Notes: a model not told the origin generated them from the letters alone. A DNA stretch of 8,068 bases from Nitrospirota bacterium (GCA_011682355.1 JAACEU010000019.1:1-8068); one strand, 5' to 3'; counted from the stretch's first letter, positions 1 through 6,733 are shown. Program-made: numbers and translations.

Positions 1-305
1 TCATTCTCAACGTCGTATCCCTCCATCAATTCCTGCCATGAATAAAGCTTTTTACGATAAGGATTGTAAGGAAGCCCTACAATTTTTGGATAAATCACCG
101 CCCCCTTCTTCCTCAAAATTATCTCAATTTCATCCGACATATCACACCCCAAAAAAGTTGTATTCGCCAACTTCACATCCTCCCAATTAATATTAATTTC
201 ATTGAGATTCAAACTCTGAATCGTAAGATTGAGCAACGTACCACCCTCTTTCAAAAGAGCTTCCGCCGACTCAACTTCTTTAATTAATTTCTCCGGTAAA
301 GACAT
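1..305 (-). CDS. Probable LOG-like Rossmann-fold nucleotide-binding protein, N-terminal part (truncated by window edge)
   Basis: This is an open frame from an ATG at 305-303 to the left edge, 101 codons plus two bases, with no stop. The start is followed by an amphipathic opening (MSLPEKLIKEVESAEALLKE), then an LNL-rich stretch around residues 24-40, FLGCDM at 51-56, and IYPKIVGLPYNPYR at about 71-84 followed by LYSWQEL at 87-93. The order FLGC, then LP-x-PYR, then LY..-EL resembles the N-terminal extension of long LOG-like proteins (the family misnamed lysine decarboxylase; some members release cytokinin bases from their nucleotides). The diagnostic PGGxGTxxE motif would lie beyond the edge, so the assignment is from memory of the extension only. 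No Shine-Dalgarno sequence precedes the ATG; a TATATT box ends 5 bp upstream. It is divergent from the SLH gene. Confidence 0.55.
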   Translation of the reverse strand, partial: MSLPEKLIKEVESAEALLKEGGTLLNLTIQSLNLNEININWEDVKLANTTFLGCDMSDEIEIILRKKGAVIYPKIVGLPYNPYRKKLYSWQELMEGYDVEN

Positions 306-456
306 ATTAAAATATATTAAATCCACACCCATTATTCCTCAATTTCACCAATCCCACAACTTTACAAAAAGAATCCTCATAAGCACTGTAGCAGATTAGC
401 CATTTTCCCGTTATAATAAGCGCAATCATATAATAAACCGATAACCAAAATCTACC
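306..456. other. Divergent intergenic region (151 bp) with twin TATAAT boxes facing the SLH gene
   Basis: The spacer separates two diverging genes and should hold both promoters. On the plus strand there are two perfect TATAAT hexamers at 412-417 and 429-434. Transcripts from them would start near 424 and 441, giving leaders of roughly 33 or 16 bases to the ATG at 457. Neither has a convincing -35 hexamer at 16-18 bp. No Shine-Dalgarno-like purine run precedes that ATG. I found no hairpin, repeat or small open frame worth calling in this spacer. Confidence 0.4.
311..316 (-). promoter_or_regulatory. -10 box of the LOG-like gene (possible leaderless start)
   Basis: On the minus strand TATATT matches the TATAAT consensus at five of six bases and ends 5 bp before the ATG at 305. 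No good -35 hexamer sits 16-18 bp upstream. Transcription would begin at or within a base or two of the start codon. The region is AT-rich, so a chance match is possible. Confidence 0.35.
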
Positions 457-1371
457 ATGAAGAAATTTTTGACAACACTCACACTAATCGCAGTAGCAAC
501 GCTCCTGGCTCCGGCAGTACATGCAGGAGACTGCTTCAAGGACCCAATCTACAATCGAGATTGGAACGCAGAAGTAACAACAGGTGCCTTCGTAAGAGAC
601 GTGGCATGCATGGAAGGCTCTGAAGTCCTCACAACACTCCCTGTAGGAACAATCGCCCACGTCATCGGCGAAACAGACGGTTGGTACAAAATCGAAACCC
701 CAGACGGGACAATAGGCTGGGTCGGCCAATGGCTGGTCGAACAAACCTCAAAATCCTTCACGCAAACAAAACCTGAACCGGAAGAACCACTTTTGGATGA
801 TATGGATGAAATATTAGCCGACATATTAGAACATAAATACGAAGAAGCTATTTGGTATGTCTACTACAACGGAATCGTAAACGGATACGACGATGGCACT
901 TATAAACCGGACAACACATTAAATAGAGCAGAACTCTTAAAAATCATCGTAGAAGCCGCATTCGGAGACGAATTCGAAGAATTTGCCAACAAAAACTGTT
1001 TCTCAGACGTCCCATCAAACGAATGGTATACAAAATATGTATGCTTCGCCAAAGAAGAAGGAATCGTAGAAGGATATCCGGGAAATCTATTCAAGCCAAC
1101 AAACGAAATAACATTCGTTGAAGCTCTCAAAATCACTATGGTTGGTTTCAACTATGACTTCGAAAAATCATCTCCTTGGTATAAAGATCTCGTCATACAA
1201 GCATCTGAAGGCAATTTCATACCACTCGACGTAACAAAATTCAACCAAGACTTTACTCGTGGACAAATAGCAGACCTGATCACAAGAATACTAAAATCAC
1301 GAAAAGGAGAACTTGCAGAATATCTGGGAGATTCCGCTGACGAAGTGGTTACTTATAAGGACCTGAATTAA
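457..1371 (+). CDS. Secreted SH3b and S-layer-homology (SLH) domain protein
   Basis: The 304-residue protein begins with a classic signal peptide: MKK, a hydrophobic stretch at residues 4-20, and a VHA-G cleavage site near 23. Residues about 38-95 form a bacterial SH3 domain (VRDVACMEGSEVLTTLPVGT, then GWYKIETPDGTIGWVGQWLV), a fold that usually binds cell-wall peptides. After a proline/glutamate linker, SLH repeats occupy about 128-170 (YYNGIVNGYDDGTYKPDNTLNRAEL), 181-232 (CFSDVP...GIVEGYPGNLFKP) and a degenerate third at about 238-280 (SPWYKDL...FTRGQIADLI). SLH repeats usually anchor proteins to secondary cell-wall polymer. C181 and C196 lie where a disulfide could clamp the second repeat; C26 and C51 are a possible second pair. 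It acts outside the membrane; its exact task is unknown. Its stop overlaps that of the convergent L,D-transpeptidase. SH3b and SLH calls are strong. Confidence 0.9.
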   Translation: MKKFLTTLTLIAVATLLAPAVHAGDCFKDPIYNRDWNAEVTTGAFVRDVACMEGSEVLTTLPVGTIAHVIGETDGWYKIETPDGTIGWVGQWLVEQTSKSFTQTKPEPEEPLLDDMDEILADILEHKYEEAIWYVYYNGIVNGYDDGTYKPDNTLNRAELLKIIVEAAFGDEFEEFANKNCFSDVPSNEWYTKYVCFAKEEGIVEGYPGNLFKPTNEITFVEALKITMVGFNYDFEKSSPWYKDLVIQASEGNFIPLDVTKFNQDFTRGQIADLITRILKSRKGELAEYLGDSADEVVTYKDLN

Positions 1372-1958
1372 AGTCCCAGTTTGATATACGAAGACAAATT
1401 CACTTCATTCGTGGTGATAACCCTCATATTCTCGTTATTAATAAGATAACTCTCTTCAAGAAGATCATGAATATTATCAGCCACTAAAATACACCCCAAA
1501 GTTAGAAATTTAGTACCCTTCTCGATCTCTTCAGCAAAATAACCATATCCGTGAATACCATATCCGGTTCGTGTATTTCCATCATCAAGATACATTCTCA
1601 AAAACTCGCCGGTTTTACCAAAAATAACTCGGTTTGATTGGATATTTTTTTCCTTAATAATCCACTCATTTTCAGGAGTGGGAGTTCTCAGAGCGCCGGT
1701 CATAACCGGGAAAACAGTATAAGTTTTATTATCGTCATTTATCAAATATCCAAACGCATCATCTATGTCTACAAGGAAATAATCCCCTTCTGATACTACA
1801 AAATTGTCATATCTGCTCAAATCCCATGAGCTGGAAGAAAATACATTCAAACTGTATAATCCATCCAAATTCCATGAGTCCGCATTTGCAATACCAAAGC
1901 TAACAAAAACGTACAATAACACGTACAAAAGCCCAATTGTTCTAAATACCTTATTCAT
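1368..1958 (-). CDS. Secreted L,D-transpeptidase (YkuD-type), variant active-site motif
   Basis: This 196-residue protein has an N-terminal hydrophobic segment (residues 7-24, ending ANA-DS), best read as a signal peptide. The catalytic fold follows: RTPTPENEWII at 91-101 matches the TPTPxGxF strand of YkuD enzymes, GYGIHGYG at 132-139 supplies the conserved histidine H136, and TLGCILV at 153-159 supplies the catalytic cysteine C156. Family members cross-link peptidoglycan through meso-diaminopimelate (3-3 links) or attach proteins to it. The usual SHGCxR motif reads T-L-G-C-I-L here, so the S/T-x-G-C core is kept but the motif His and trailing Arg are not. The protein is short, with no LysM or other binding domain. 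No Shine-Dalgarno sequence precedes the ATG. It is convergent with an SLH gene, fitting an envelope role. Activity is inferred. Confidence 0.8.
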   Translation of the reverse strand: MNKVFRTIGLLYVLLYVFVSFGIANADSWNLDGLYSLNVFSSSSWDLSRYDNFVVSEGDYFLVDIDDAFGYLINDDNKTYTVFPVMTGALRTPTPENEWIIKEKNIQSNRVIFGKTGEFLRMYLDDGNTRTGYGIHGYGYFAEEIEKGTKFLTLGCILVADNIHDLLEESYLINNENMRVITTNEVNLSSYIKLGL

Positions 1959-2044
1959 AATAAATAATTAGTTAAAATTAACGATAGCGGAACACTCTAC
2001 ATCATTCTGAAAATGTGTCAACCCCTAGACACACCATTATTCAC
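1959..2044. other. Spacer upstream of the L,D-transpeptidase gene
   Basis: This AT-rich stretch must hold the minus-strand promoter of the transpeptidase gene, because the upstream operon ends at an intrinsic terminator (2045-2076). I cannot point to a convincing -10/-35 pair: near the start there is only TAATTA and TAATTT-like sequence. No Shine-Dalgarno motif is visible. Confidence 0.3.
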
Positions 2045-2076
2045 AAAAAAAGCATAGAAAAACACAATTCCATGCT
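2045..2076 (-). terminator. Intrinsic terminator of the glnA operon
   Basis: Read on the minus strand, AGCATGGAA (2076-2068) can pair with TTCTATGCT (2059-2051), giving nine base pairs including one G-U wobble. The loop is the 8 bases TTGTGTTT. The stem is followed directly by six T (2050-2045). It begins 9 bp after the stop codon of the kinase-deaminase gene. Stem plus T-tract on the correct strand is a strong terminator signature, although the stem is not GC-rich. Confidence 0.8.
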
Positions 2077-2085
2077 CAAACCAAA

Positions 2086-3198
2086 TTATTTTATGCTTGG
2101 AAGATCCTTGTATCCCTCCCCATACTGATATTCATCATCAATAATGTCCTTTTCCTTCCAATTTTTTATCCAATCTTCCACCTCAAACACCTTATATCCG
2201 CCATCCTTTAACGAACAAGCCACGCGTTTGAAGCCACAATTTATTAACATTTTCTTACAAATAAAACACGGAAAAGCGTCTATAGCATCAGCACCTTCAC
2301 CCCATTGCTTACCATAAATATACATATCACCACCAAGAAGACTTGTTCCCGCACGAGCCGCATTGATTATAGCATTCTGTTCAGCATGAACACTCCTACA
2401 CATCTCATATCTGTGACCGGATGGAATTCCAAGTTTCTTCCTTAAACAAAAGCCATGTTCTTGAGAACTTTTGGTTCCACGTGGAGCACCACAATAACCC
2501 GTAGCCACAACTTGATCATCACGAATAATGACAGCTCCAATCTCAACTTTTGTACAAGTTCCCCTCCTGGAAACAGATTTTGCGAGATCCAAATAGTATT
2601 CATCCTTTGTTGGTCGTATATATTCCATTTTCTTATCCCTTATCGAATTATAGTAATTTACAAATTTTTCCTTCAATTCCTCCAAAGTGCCTTCATTTTC
2701 TACCACAATATCAGTCATTTTCATACATTTTCCGACCTGCTGACCATCCTCACCCTCACCTTCACCCCATTCTCGCTCAATTTTCCTCAAAATTTCCCCA
2801 CGCTCAGTAGCATCACTGTCACGTCCTCTACCCAAAACCCTATTTACAAGCGTTTCTTTCTCAGCATGCAGTCCAACAATATAAACATCCTCCCCATTCC
2901 GCAATTCTTCAATCTCCGCAGGATTTCGAATCCCATCCACAACCCAAAATTCATAACCGGATTCCTCAATTTTCTTCCTTGCCCGCCCAGCAAGCACACC
3001 AGCACCATGCTCAGCACGCATAGAATTTCCCACTTCCATCAATTTCTCCCTTTCTTCCCCAACTCCTCGAGCACGAGCCTCTTCCCTCACCATCATCGAC
3101 AAAGTTACATACTTAAACCCCTCTTTTTCAAGAATTTTTACAATTTCCCCCTTTCCGCAACCCATGGAGCCGGTAAGCCCAATAATTATTTTTTCCAT
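2086..3198 (-). CDS. P-loop kinase (UPF0200/dephospho-CoA-kinase-like) fused to dCMP deaminase
   Basis: The 370-residue protein joins two apparently complete domains. Residues 1-183 are a P-loop kinase-like domain with Walker A GSMGCGKG at 10-17, MRAEHGAG at 60-67, VVDGIRNPAEIEELR at 86-100 and TDIVVENEGTLEELK at 162-176, an order typical of UPF0200-like and dephospho-CoA-kinase-like proteins. Residues 191-370 form a deoxycytidylate deaminase: GAVIIRDDQVVATGY at 221-235, the zinc and proton-shuttle motif HAE at 271-273 and PCFIC at 310-314. C251 and C267 probably hold a second zinc, as in ComEB/T4-type enzymes. The deaminase converts dCMP to dUMP for dTMP synthesis in the cytosol; the kinase substrate is unknown. 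M191 (MEYIRPTKDEYYLDLAK) looks like a former free-standing start, so this is a true fusion. TAAGG lies 7 bases before the ATG. It is the last gene of the glnA unit. Confidence 0.9.
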   Translation of the reverse strand: MEKIIIGLTGSMGCGKGEIVKILEKEGFKYVTLSMMVREEARARGVGEEREKLMEVGNSMRAEHGAGVLAGRARKKIEESGYEFWVVDGIRNPAEIEELRNGEDVYIVGLHAEKETLVNRVLGRGRDSDATERGEILRKIEREWGEGEGEDGQQVGKCMKMTDIVVENEGTLEELKEKFVNYYNSIRDKKMEYIRPTKDEYYLDLAKSVSRRGTCTKVEIGAVIIRDDQVVATGYCGAPRGTKSSQEHGFCLRKKLGIPSGHRYEMCRSVHAEQNAIINAARAGTSLLGGDMYIYGKQWGEGADAIDAFPCFICKKMLINCGFKRVACSLKDGGYKVFEVEDWIKNWKEKDIIDDEYQYGEGYKDLPSIK

Positions 3199-3205
3199 GC
3201 AGAAA

Positions 3206-3210
3206 CCTTA
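3206..3210 (-). promoter_or_regulatory. Shine-Dalgarno-like site for the kinase-deaminase gene
   Basis: On the minus strand TAAGG ends 7 bases before the ATG at 3198, a normal ribosome-binding spacing. It lies in the 16-bp gap after the redoxin stop. It is one of the few SD-like sites before a start in this window, and it belongs to an operon-internal gene, where a leaderless start is impossible. Confidence 0.5.
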
Positions 3211-3214
3211 TACA

Positions 3215-3736
3215 CTAATCTCTCCATTTTATCGAACAACCAATTGAAGAATTCTGATCCTCGGACGGAACCTCACTTCTCAGCAAAACTTCGATAGCTT
3301 CACTTAGCTCTTCCCCCTCTATTCGCCCATGATAAGACAACTTCCCTTCATCATTATAAACAAAAATATCCGGAGTACACTGCGCACCAAAAGCCTTCGC
3401 GACTTCCTGAGACTCATCAATCAAATAAGGAAAATTCATCTCATATTCTGCGTGATAATCTTTCATCTTCTCTAAACTATCTTCGGGATAATCCGGATGA
3501 TAATTTGGATTAATTCCTACAAACTGAACATTCTTATCCTCAAATTTTGCCTGCAAAGCAACAAGCTGATCCCAAATCGCCTGGACATAAGGACAATGAT
3601 TGCACATAAACACTACAACCAAAACCTCAGCATCTGAAAAATCCGACAAACCATGCATCTGATCATCCACTCCTTTCAGGGAAAAATCAGGAACCGGTGT
3701 CCCCATTGAAATACTTTTAGATTCAAGTAAGGTCAT
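3215..3736 (-). CDS. Cytosolic thioredoxin-fold redoxin (PRX-like/AhpC-TSA family)
   Basis: The 173-residue protein has the AhpC/TSA-TlpA fold: GTPVPDFSLKGVDD at 12-25, the redox motif CNHCPYV at 45-51 with C45 and C48, FVGINPN at 72-78, and CTPDIFV at 120-126 with the cis-proline P122 and an extra cysteine C120. The C-terminal SIGCSIKW (164-171, C167) is a tail I associate with the 'thioredoxin family protein' group whose active site is CxxCPYV. Members are thiol-disulfide reductases or peroxiredoxin-like; the substrate is not known. No signal peptide is present, so it should act in the cytosol. It lies 17 bp after glnA and 16 bp before the kinase-deaminase gene, hence co-transcribed. No Shine-Dalgarno motif is evident in the 17-bp gap, so translational coupling to glnA is possible. 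Confidence 0.88.
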   Translation of the reverse strand: MTLLESKSISMGTPVPDFSLKGVDDQMHGLSDFSDAEVLVVVFMCNHCPYVQAIWDQLVALQAKFEDKNVQFVGINPNYHPDYPEDSLEKMKDYHAEYEMNFPYLIDESQEVAKAFGAQCTPDIFVYNDEGKLSYHGRIEGEELSEAIEVLLRSEVPSEDQNSSIGCSIKWRD

Positions 3737-3753
3737 AAGCGTAAGGTTAAACT

Positions 3754-5274
3754 TTAAAAATCAGACCAGAGCAATTGGTTGGTCACCTCGTGATGATACA
3801 AAACTTCACACGACTTAATTTTACTTCCAAGTGAGCGTGGGCATCTATCTGCAGTATTTCTCTTCAAACTCGCATATTTTTCCTGACTTCTTTTCCCCAT
3901 AATTTCTCCAACAAATTCACTTTTCCCAAAATACTCAATAGCACTATAAATTTCCGCAGGTAATTTTTCAACCTCTCCTTCATAAGAACTGGAATCCATT
4001 TCCATACCTTTCAATCCCGCTTTCAAAATAGAATAAATACAAAGATATGGGTTTACATCGGGAGCAACCGTCCGTACTTCCATACGAGCACTTTTTTCAT
4101 TTCCAATTGGAATTCTAACCATAGATCCACGATCCACATCTGAAACTTTTATTGCATTCGGCGCTTCATAATGAGGATCCAACCTCCTATAAGAATTCAC
4201 GGAAGGATTCATTATCAAACAAATATCTTTCGCACAAGAAAGCACTCCTCTAATAAATTTATGTGCATCCTCAGACAAATTACTTTCCCCATTTGCATCA
4301 TAAAATATATTCACACCATCCTTCGACAAAGAAATGTTTGTGTGCATTCCGCTCCCATTCAGACTTTGCACAGGTTTTGGCAAGAATGAAGCTGTAAGAT
4401 CCATCGAAGTCGCAACCTGACGTGCAAGAAGTTTATATAATTGAATCTGATCAGCGGCATCCAAAGCTACAGAATACCTGTAACTCAACTCAAATTGTGA
4501 AGGTGCCACCTCCGGATGATCTTTTTCGTTTTGGAATCCAAAAGCCCTTTGAACTCCCGCAAATTTATCAATAAAAATACGTAAAACATCATGTGGTAAA
4601 GAGCTAAAATACCCACTCATAGTTGCCAACTCAAATCCAACTTTCTCATCAAACACTTGCTCCGCTTTCGCTCCCTTAAACAAAAACCCCTCAACTTCAG
4701 GTGCAACATTGACCACAATCCCACGCTTCTCCTTCAACTCACTGCTTAATTCATACAACTTCGACCTAAAATCAGAAACATACAACGAGCCATCCCTATC
4801 ACAAACATTCGCAAACAAAAGCACCTTCCCGGCTCCAAAAAGATCTGATGGAAGCCACCTAAAACTTGTCCAATCCACCTTTAAACGCAAATCAGATTCG
4901 TTTTGTGGCGTGAAACCCTTTATCGAAGATCCATCAAAAGTCAGATTTTCCTCCGAACTTATCAAAAACTTCTTATCATAATCAAGAGTTTGAAGTCGCC
5001 CCTCCAAATCTGTAAAACAAACAGTCACAGCCCGAATTCCTTTCTCCTGTTTCAAATATGTCATAAGTTTTCCCCTCATACTTCCACTAGTCGCACCCCG
5101 AAGCCTCTCCTCCTTTACTTCAAGATTCTTTTCCTCCAACTCAACGTAAGATAAATTCAGCAAATGAGACTGTCCCCTCTCCCAAATATCTCCATAATCC
5201 CTTTCCCTTGGAGTAATTTCACGAGTACGAGTTTTTACACTGTATCCCCTAACGGCTAATTCTTGATCGGTCAT
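3754..5274 (-). CDS. glnA: Glutamine synthetase, type I, with N-terminal extension
   Basis: The enzyme makes glutamine from glutamate, ammonium and ATP in the cytosol. All landmarks of the fold are visible in its 506 residues: the Asp latch FDGSSIKGF (113-121), metal ligands in PEVEGFLF (E193, E195) and EVAPSQFEL (E255, E262), NGSGMH (306-311, H311), NPSVNSYRRL (356-365), YEAPNA (369-374), RGSMVRIP (382-389) and MEVRTVAPDVNPYL (E399, R401). The C-terminus ends soon after the catalytic domain, and I see no NLY-type adenylylation loop, so GlnE control is unlikely. The first 65 or so residues (charged, with LSYVELEEKNLEVKEERL) precede the normal start of the fold, near MRGKLMTYLKQEKGIRAV at 66-83. 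The frame is open and a -10-like box lies just upstream of the long start, so I keep it; M66 or M71 are alternatives. First gene of a three-gene unit. Confidence 0.93.
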   Translation of the reverse strand: MTDQELAVRGYSVKTRTREITPRERDYGDIWERGQSHLLNLSYVELEEKNLEVKEERLRGATSGSMRGKLMTYLKQEKGIRAVTVCFTDLEGRLQTLDYDKKFLISSEENLTFDGSSIKGFTPQNESDLRLKVDWTSFRWLPSDLFGAGKVLLFANVCDRDGSLYVSDFRSKLYELSSELKEKRGIVVNVAPEVEGFLFKGAKAEQVFDEKVGFELATMSGYFSSLPHDVLRIFIDKFAGVQRAFGFQNEKDHPEVAPSQFELSYRYSVALDAADQIQLYKLLARQVATSMDLTASFLPKPVQSLNGSGMHTNISLSKDGVNIFYDANGESNLSEDAHKFIRGVLSCAKDICLIMNPSVNSYRRLDPHYEAPNAIKVSDVDRGSMVRIPIGNEKSARMEVRTVAPDVNPYLCIYSILKAGLKGMEMDSSSYEGEVEKLPAEIYSAIEYFGKSEFVGEIMGKRSQEKYASLKRNTADRCPRSLGSKIKSCEVLYHHEVTNQLLWSDF

Positions 5275-5467
5275 AGAAATGAAAATTAATAATATCTGAC
5301 TCCAGCATTACTCCCCGATTTTCAGAATTTCAATAGATAAAAATCCTCGAAAACTTAGATGTCGGAAATTCTTATTCAACTAAAACGGCTGGCTACACAA
5401 AACCATTTTCGCCACGTGTCGGAACTTTCTACAACTCATTACGAGTTGCCTTAATACCAATAGGACA
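5275..5467. other. 193-bp spacer between the DUF4010 gene and glnA: promoter-like box, hairpin, short direct repeat
   Basis: This is the longest gene-free stretch. On the minus strand TATTAT (5294-5289) ends 14 bases before the glnA ATG and could be its -10 box; no good -35 hexamer lies 17 bp upstream. CAACTC (5432-5437) and GAGTTG (5443-5448) form a perfect 6-bp inverted repeat with a 5-base loop, 19 bp past the DUF4010 stop. It lacks a T-tract on either strand, so it is at best a weak terminator or an operator. TGTCGGAA occurs twice (5360-5367 and 5417-5424). No Shine-Dalgarno sequence is correctly spaced for glnA. Confidence 0.4.
5432..5448. repeat. Perfect 6-bp inverted repeat downstream of the DUF4010 gene
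   Basis: CAACTC, loop ATTAC, GAGTTG. It sits 19 bp after the TGA of the DUF4010 gene on the minus strand. No T-tract follows on either strand, so a standard intrinsic terminator is not supported. A protein-binding dyad or a factor-dependent stop are alternatives. Confidence 0.3.
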
Positions 5468-6727
5468 TCATAATACAAAAACAAGCGAAGCCCCTCCGGC
5501 TACAAGAATAAGAGCAAAAACAGAAATTATTTTGAGAGCGACCCTTCTATTACCTAAAAACAAAAATATCCCTCCCTTTACAAAAGTATTAGTCATAGCG
5601 GCAATAGTAATAGCTGTAACCGCAGAAAGTTCCCCAACTTTATTCGAAACAAAATCCCGGGCAACGTTCACGGTAATTGCATCAACATCCATTATTCCGG
5701 AAATAAAACTGGTCAAATAAAGACCACTGTCGTCCATATATTCAATCCCCAGTTTAGTCAAAAGTGAGATAAATGCGAAAAACGCACCAAATTTCAGAGC
5801 CGGCTTAAAACTAAACGGACTTTCCACATTAATCATTTTTTCTTCTAACTCTTTAGAAACTTTATCCTTTTTCTTCCATAAAAATATTACCGATAAAATC
5901 CCAACAACACCCATGGTTATCATCGGAATAAGCAATTTGTTTAAAAGATCCGGGCTCAAAACACTAACTTCCAAAAGGATCCTAAAAAACATTGCGCTAC
6001 TTGCAACAACAACAGCCAACACAAAAGGATTTATAATTTTCTTATTCTTTTTACTTTGTTCCGAAAAACTCAAAGTCAAAGCGGTACTGGAAAGAAATCC
6101 CGCCAAAAAACCGGTAATCCCAATTCCCCTTTTCGTACCAAAAATCTTAATCGCCACATAACTCGCAAACGAAATCGCCGAAATAAACACAACCATCAAC
6201 CAAACAATATAAGGATTAAAGAACCCAAACGGACCATAACTCTGATTCGGCAATAATGGCAAAACCACAAAAGCAATAAGTATAAACTGAATCGTAGAAA
6301 CTATTTCCCGATTCTTTATCCCCTTGGCCCACTTATGAAGCGAAATCTTAAAATGCATAACCGACAAAACCACCAAAGCAATCACCGTCGCCAGCACAAA
6401 CCTCTCCATTCCACACAAAATCCCCACAATAAACACCAAAATCGCCGCAAGTTCAGAAGTCCCACCAATTGCTGTGAACTTTTTGTAAGTAGCTATATAC
6501 GAAGCGGTAATAAGCGAGAAAAATCCAACACTAAAAATAATAAAATAAGCAATCGAATAGACCGAGAGTATATATGACAAAGCTCCAAACAGCCCTATCA
6601 GAATAAAAGTTCTCACCCCTCCAAAACTCACCGTTCCGGTTTGCTGATACTTTTGCTCACGCTCAAGACCAATAAGACTGGAGAGCGCAAAAGCAATACC
6701 TAACTGTTTAAATACTTCAATTTCCAT
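5468..6727 (-). CDS. MgtC/SapB-type + DUF4010 integral membrane protein
   Basis: The 419-residue protein is almost wholly hydrophobic, with about eleven to thirteen predicted membrane segments. The N-terminal part (about 6-130) matches the MgtC/SapB start: LGIAFALSSLIGLEREQKY at 9-27, then GVRTFILIGLFGAL at 37-50. The C-terminal DUF4010 part carries GFLAGFLSSTALTLSFSEQSK at 206-226 and SFISGIMDVDAITVNVA at 340-356, the signature pair of that family, with the charged loop KKKDKVSKELEEKM (285-298) between helices. Full-length family members are about 420 residues, so it is complete. It sits in the cytoplasmic membrane; function is not established (MgtC itself links to magnesium and acid stress in pathogens, which should not be transferred directly). 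It follows rpmB by 32 bp but has its own extended -10 promoter ending 6 bp before the ATG. Confidence 0.85.
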   Translation of the reverse strand: MEIEVFKQLGIAFALSSLIGLEREQKYQQTGTVSFGGVRTFILIGLFGALSYILSVYSIAYFIIFSVGFFSLITASYIATYKKFTAIGGTSELAAILVFIVGILCGMERFVLATVIALVVLSVMHFKISLHKWAKGIKNREIVSTIQFILIAFVVLPLLPNQSYGPFGFFNPYIVWLMVVFISAISFASYVAIKIFGTKRGIGITGFLAGFLSSTALTLSFSEQSKKNKKIINPFVLAVVVASSAMFFRILLEVSVLSPDLLNKLLIPMITMGVVGILSVIFLWKKKDKVSKELEEKMINVESPFSFKPALKFGAFFAFISLLTKLGIEYMDDSGLYLTSFISGIMDVDAITVNVARDFVSNKVGELSAVTAITIAAMTNTFVKGGIFLFLGNRRVALKIISVFALILVAGGASLVFVL

Positions 6728-6733
6728 CCCTCA

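Noticed and set aside
2455..3297. 280-codon open frame on the plus strand opposite the kinase-deaminase gene
   Set aside because: Its translation is low-complexity (Ser/Pro/Phe/His-rich), has no recognisable domain and mirrors a gene with clear motifs on the other strand; it is an antisense shadow of a G-rich coding strand.
2086..5274. A defence island
   Set aside because: Only the deaminase fusion hints at defence. Its partners are glutamine synthetase and a redoxin, and no transposase, nuclease, toxin or integrase is nearby.
5249..5308. 19-codon frame on the minus strand overlapping the start of glnA, preceded by GGGGAG
   Set aside because: The purine run is only 2 bases from its ATG, too close for a Shine-Dalgarno site, and the likely glnA -10 box lies downstream of this ATG, so it would not be transcribed from that promoter.
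5468..6727. TGA recoded as glycine (code 25)
   Set aside because: TGA ends two recognisable proteins at natural C-termini and never occurs inside any of the eight reading frames; glycine is encoded by GGN throughout.
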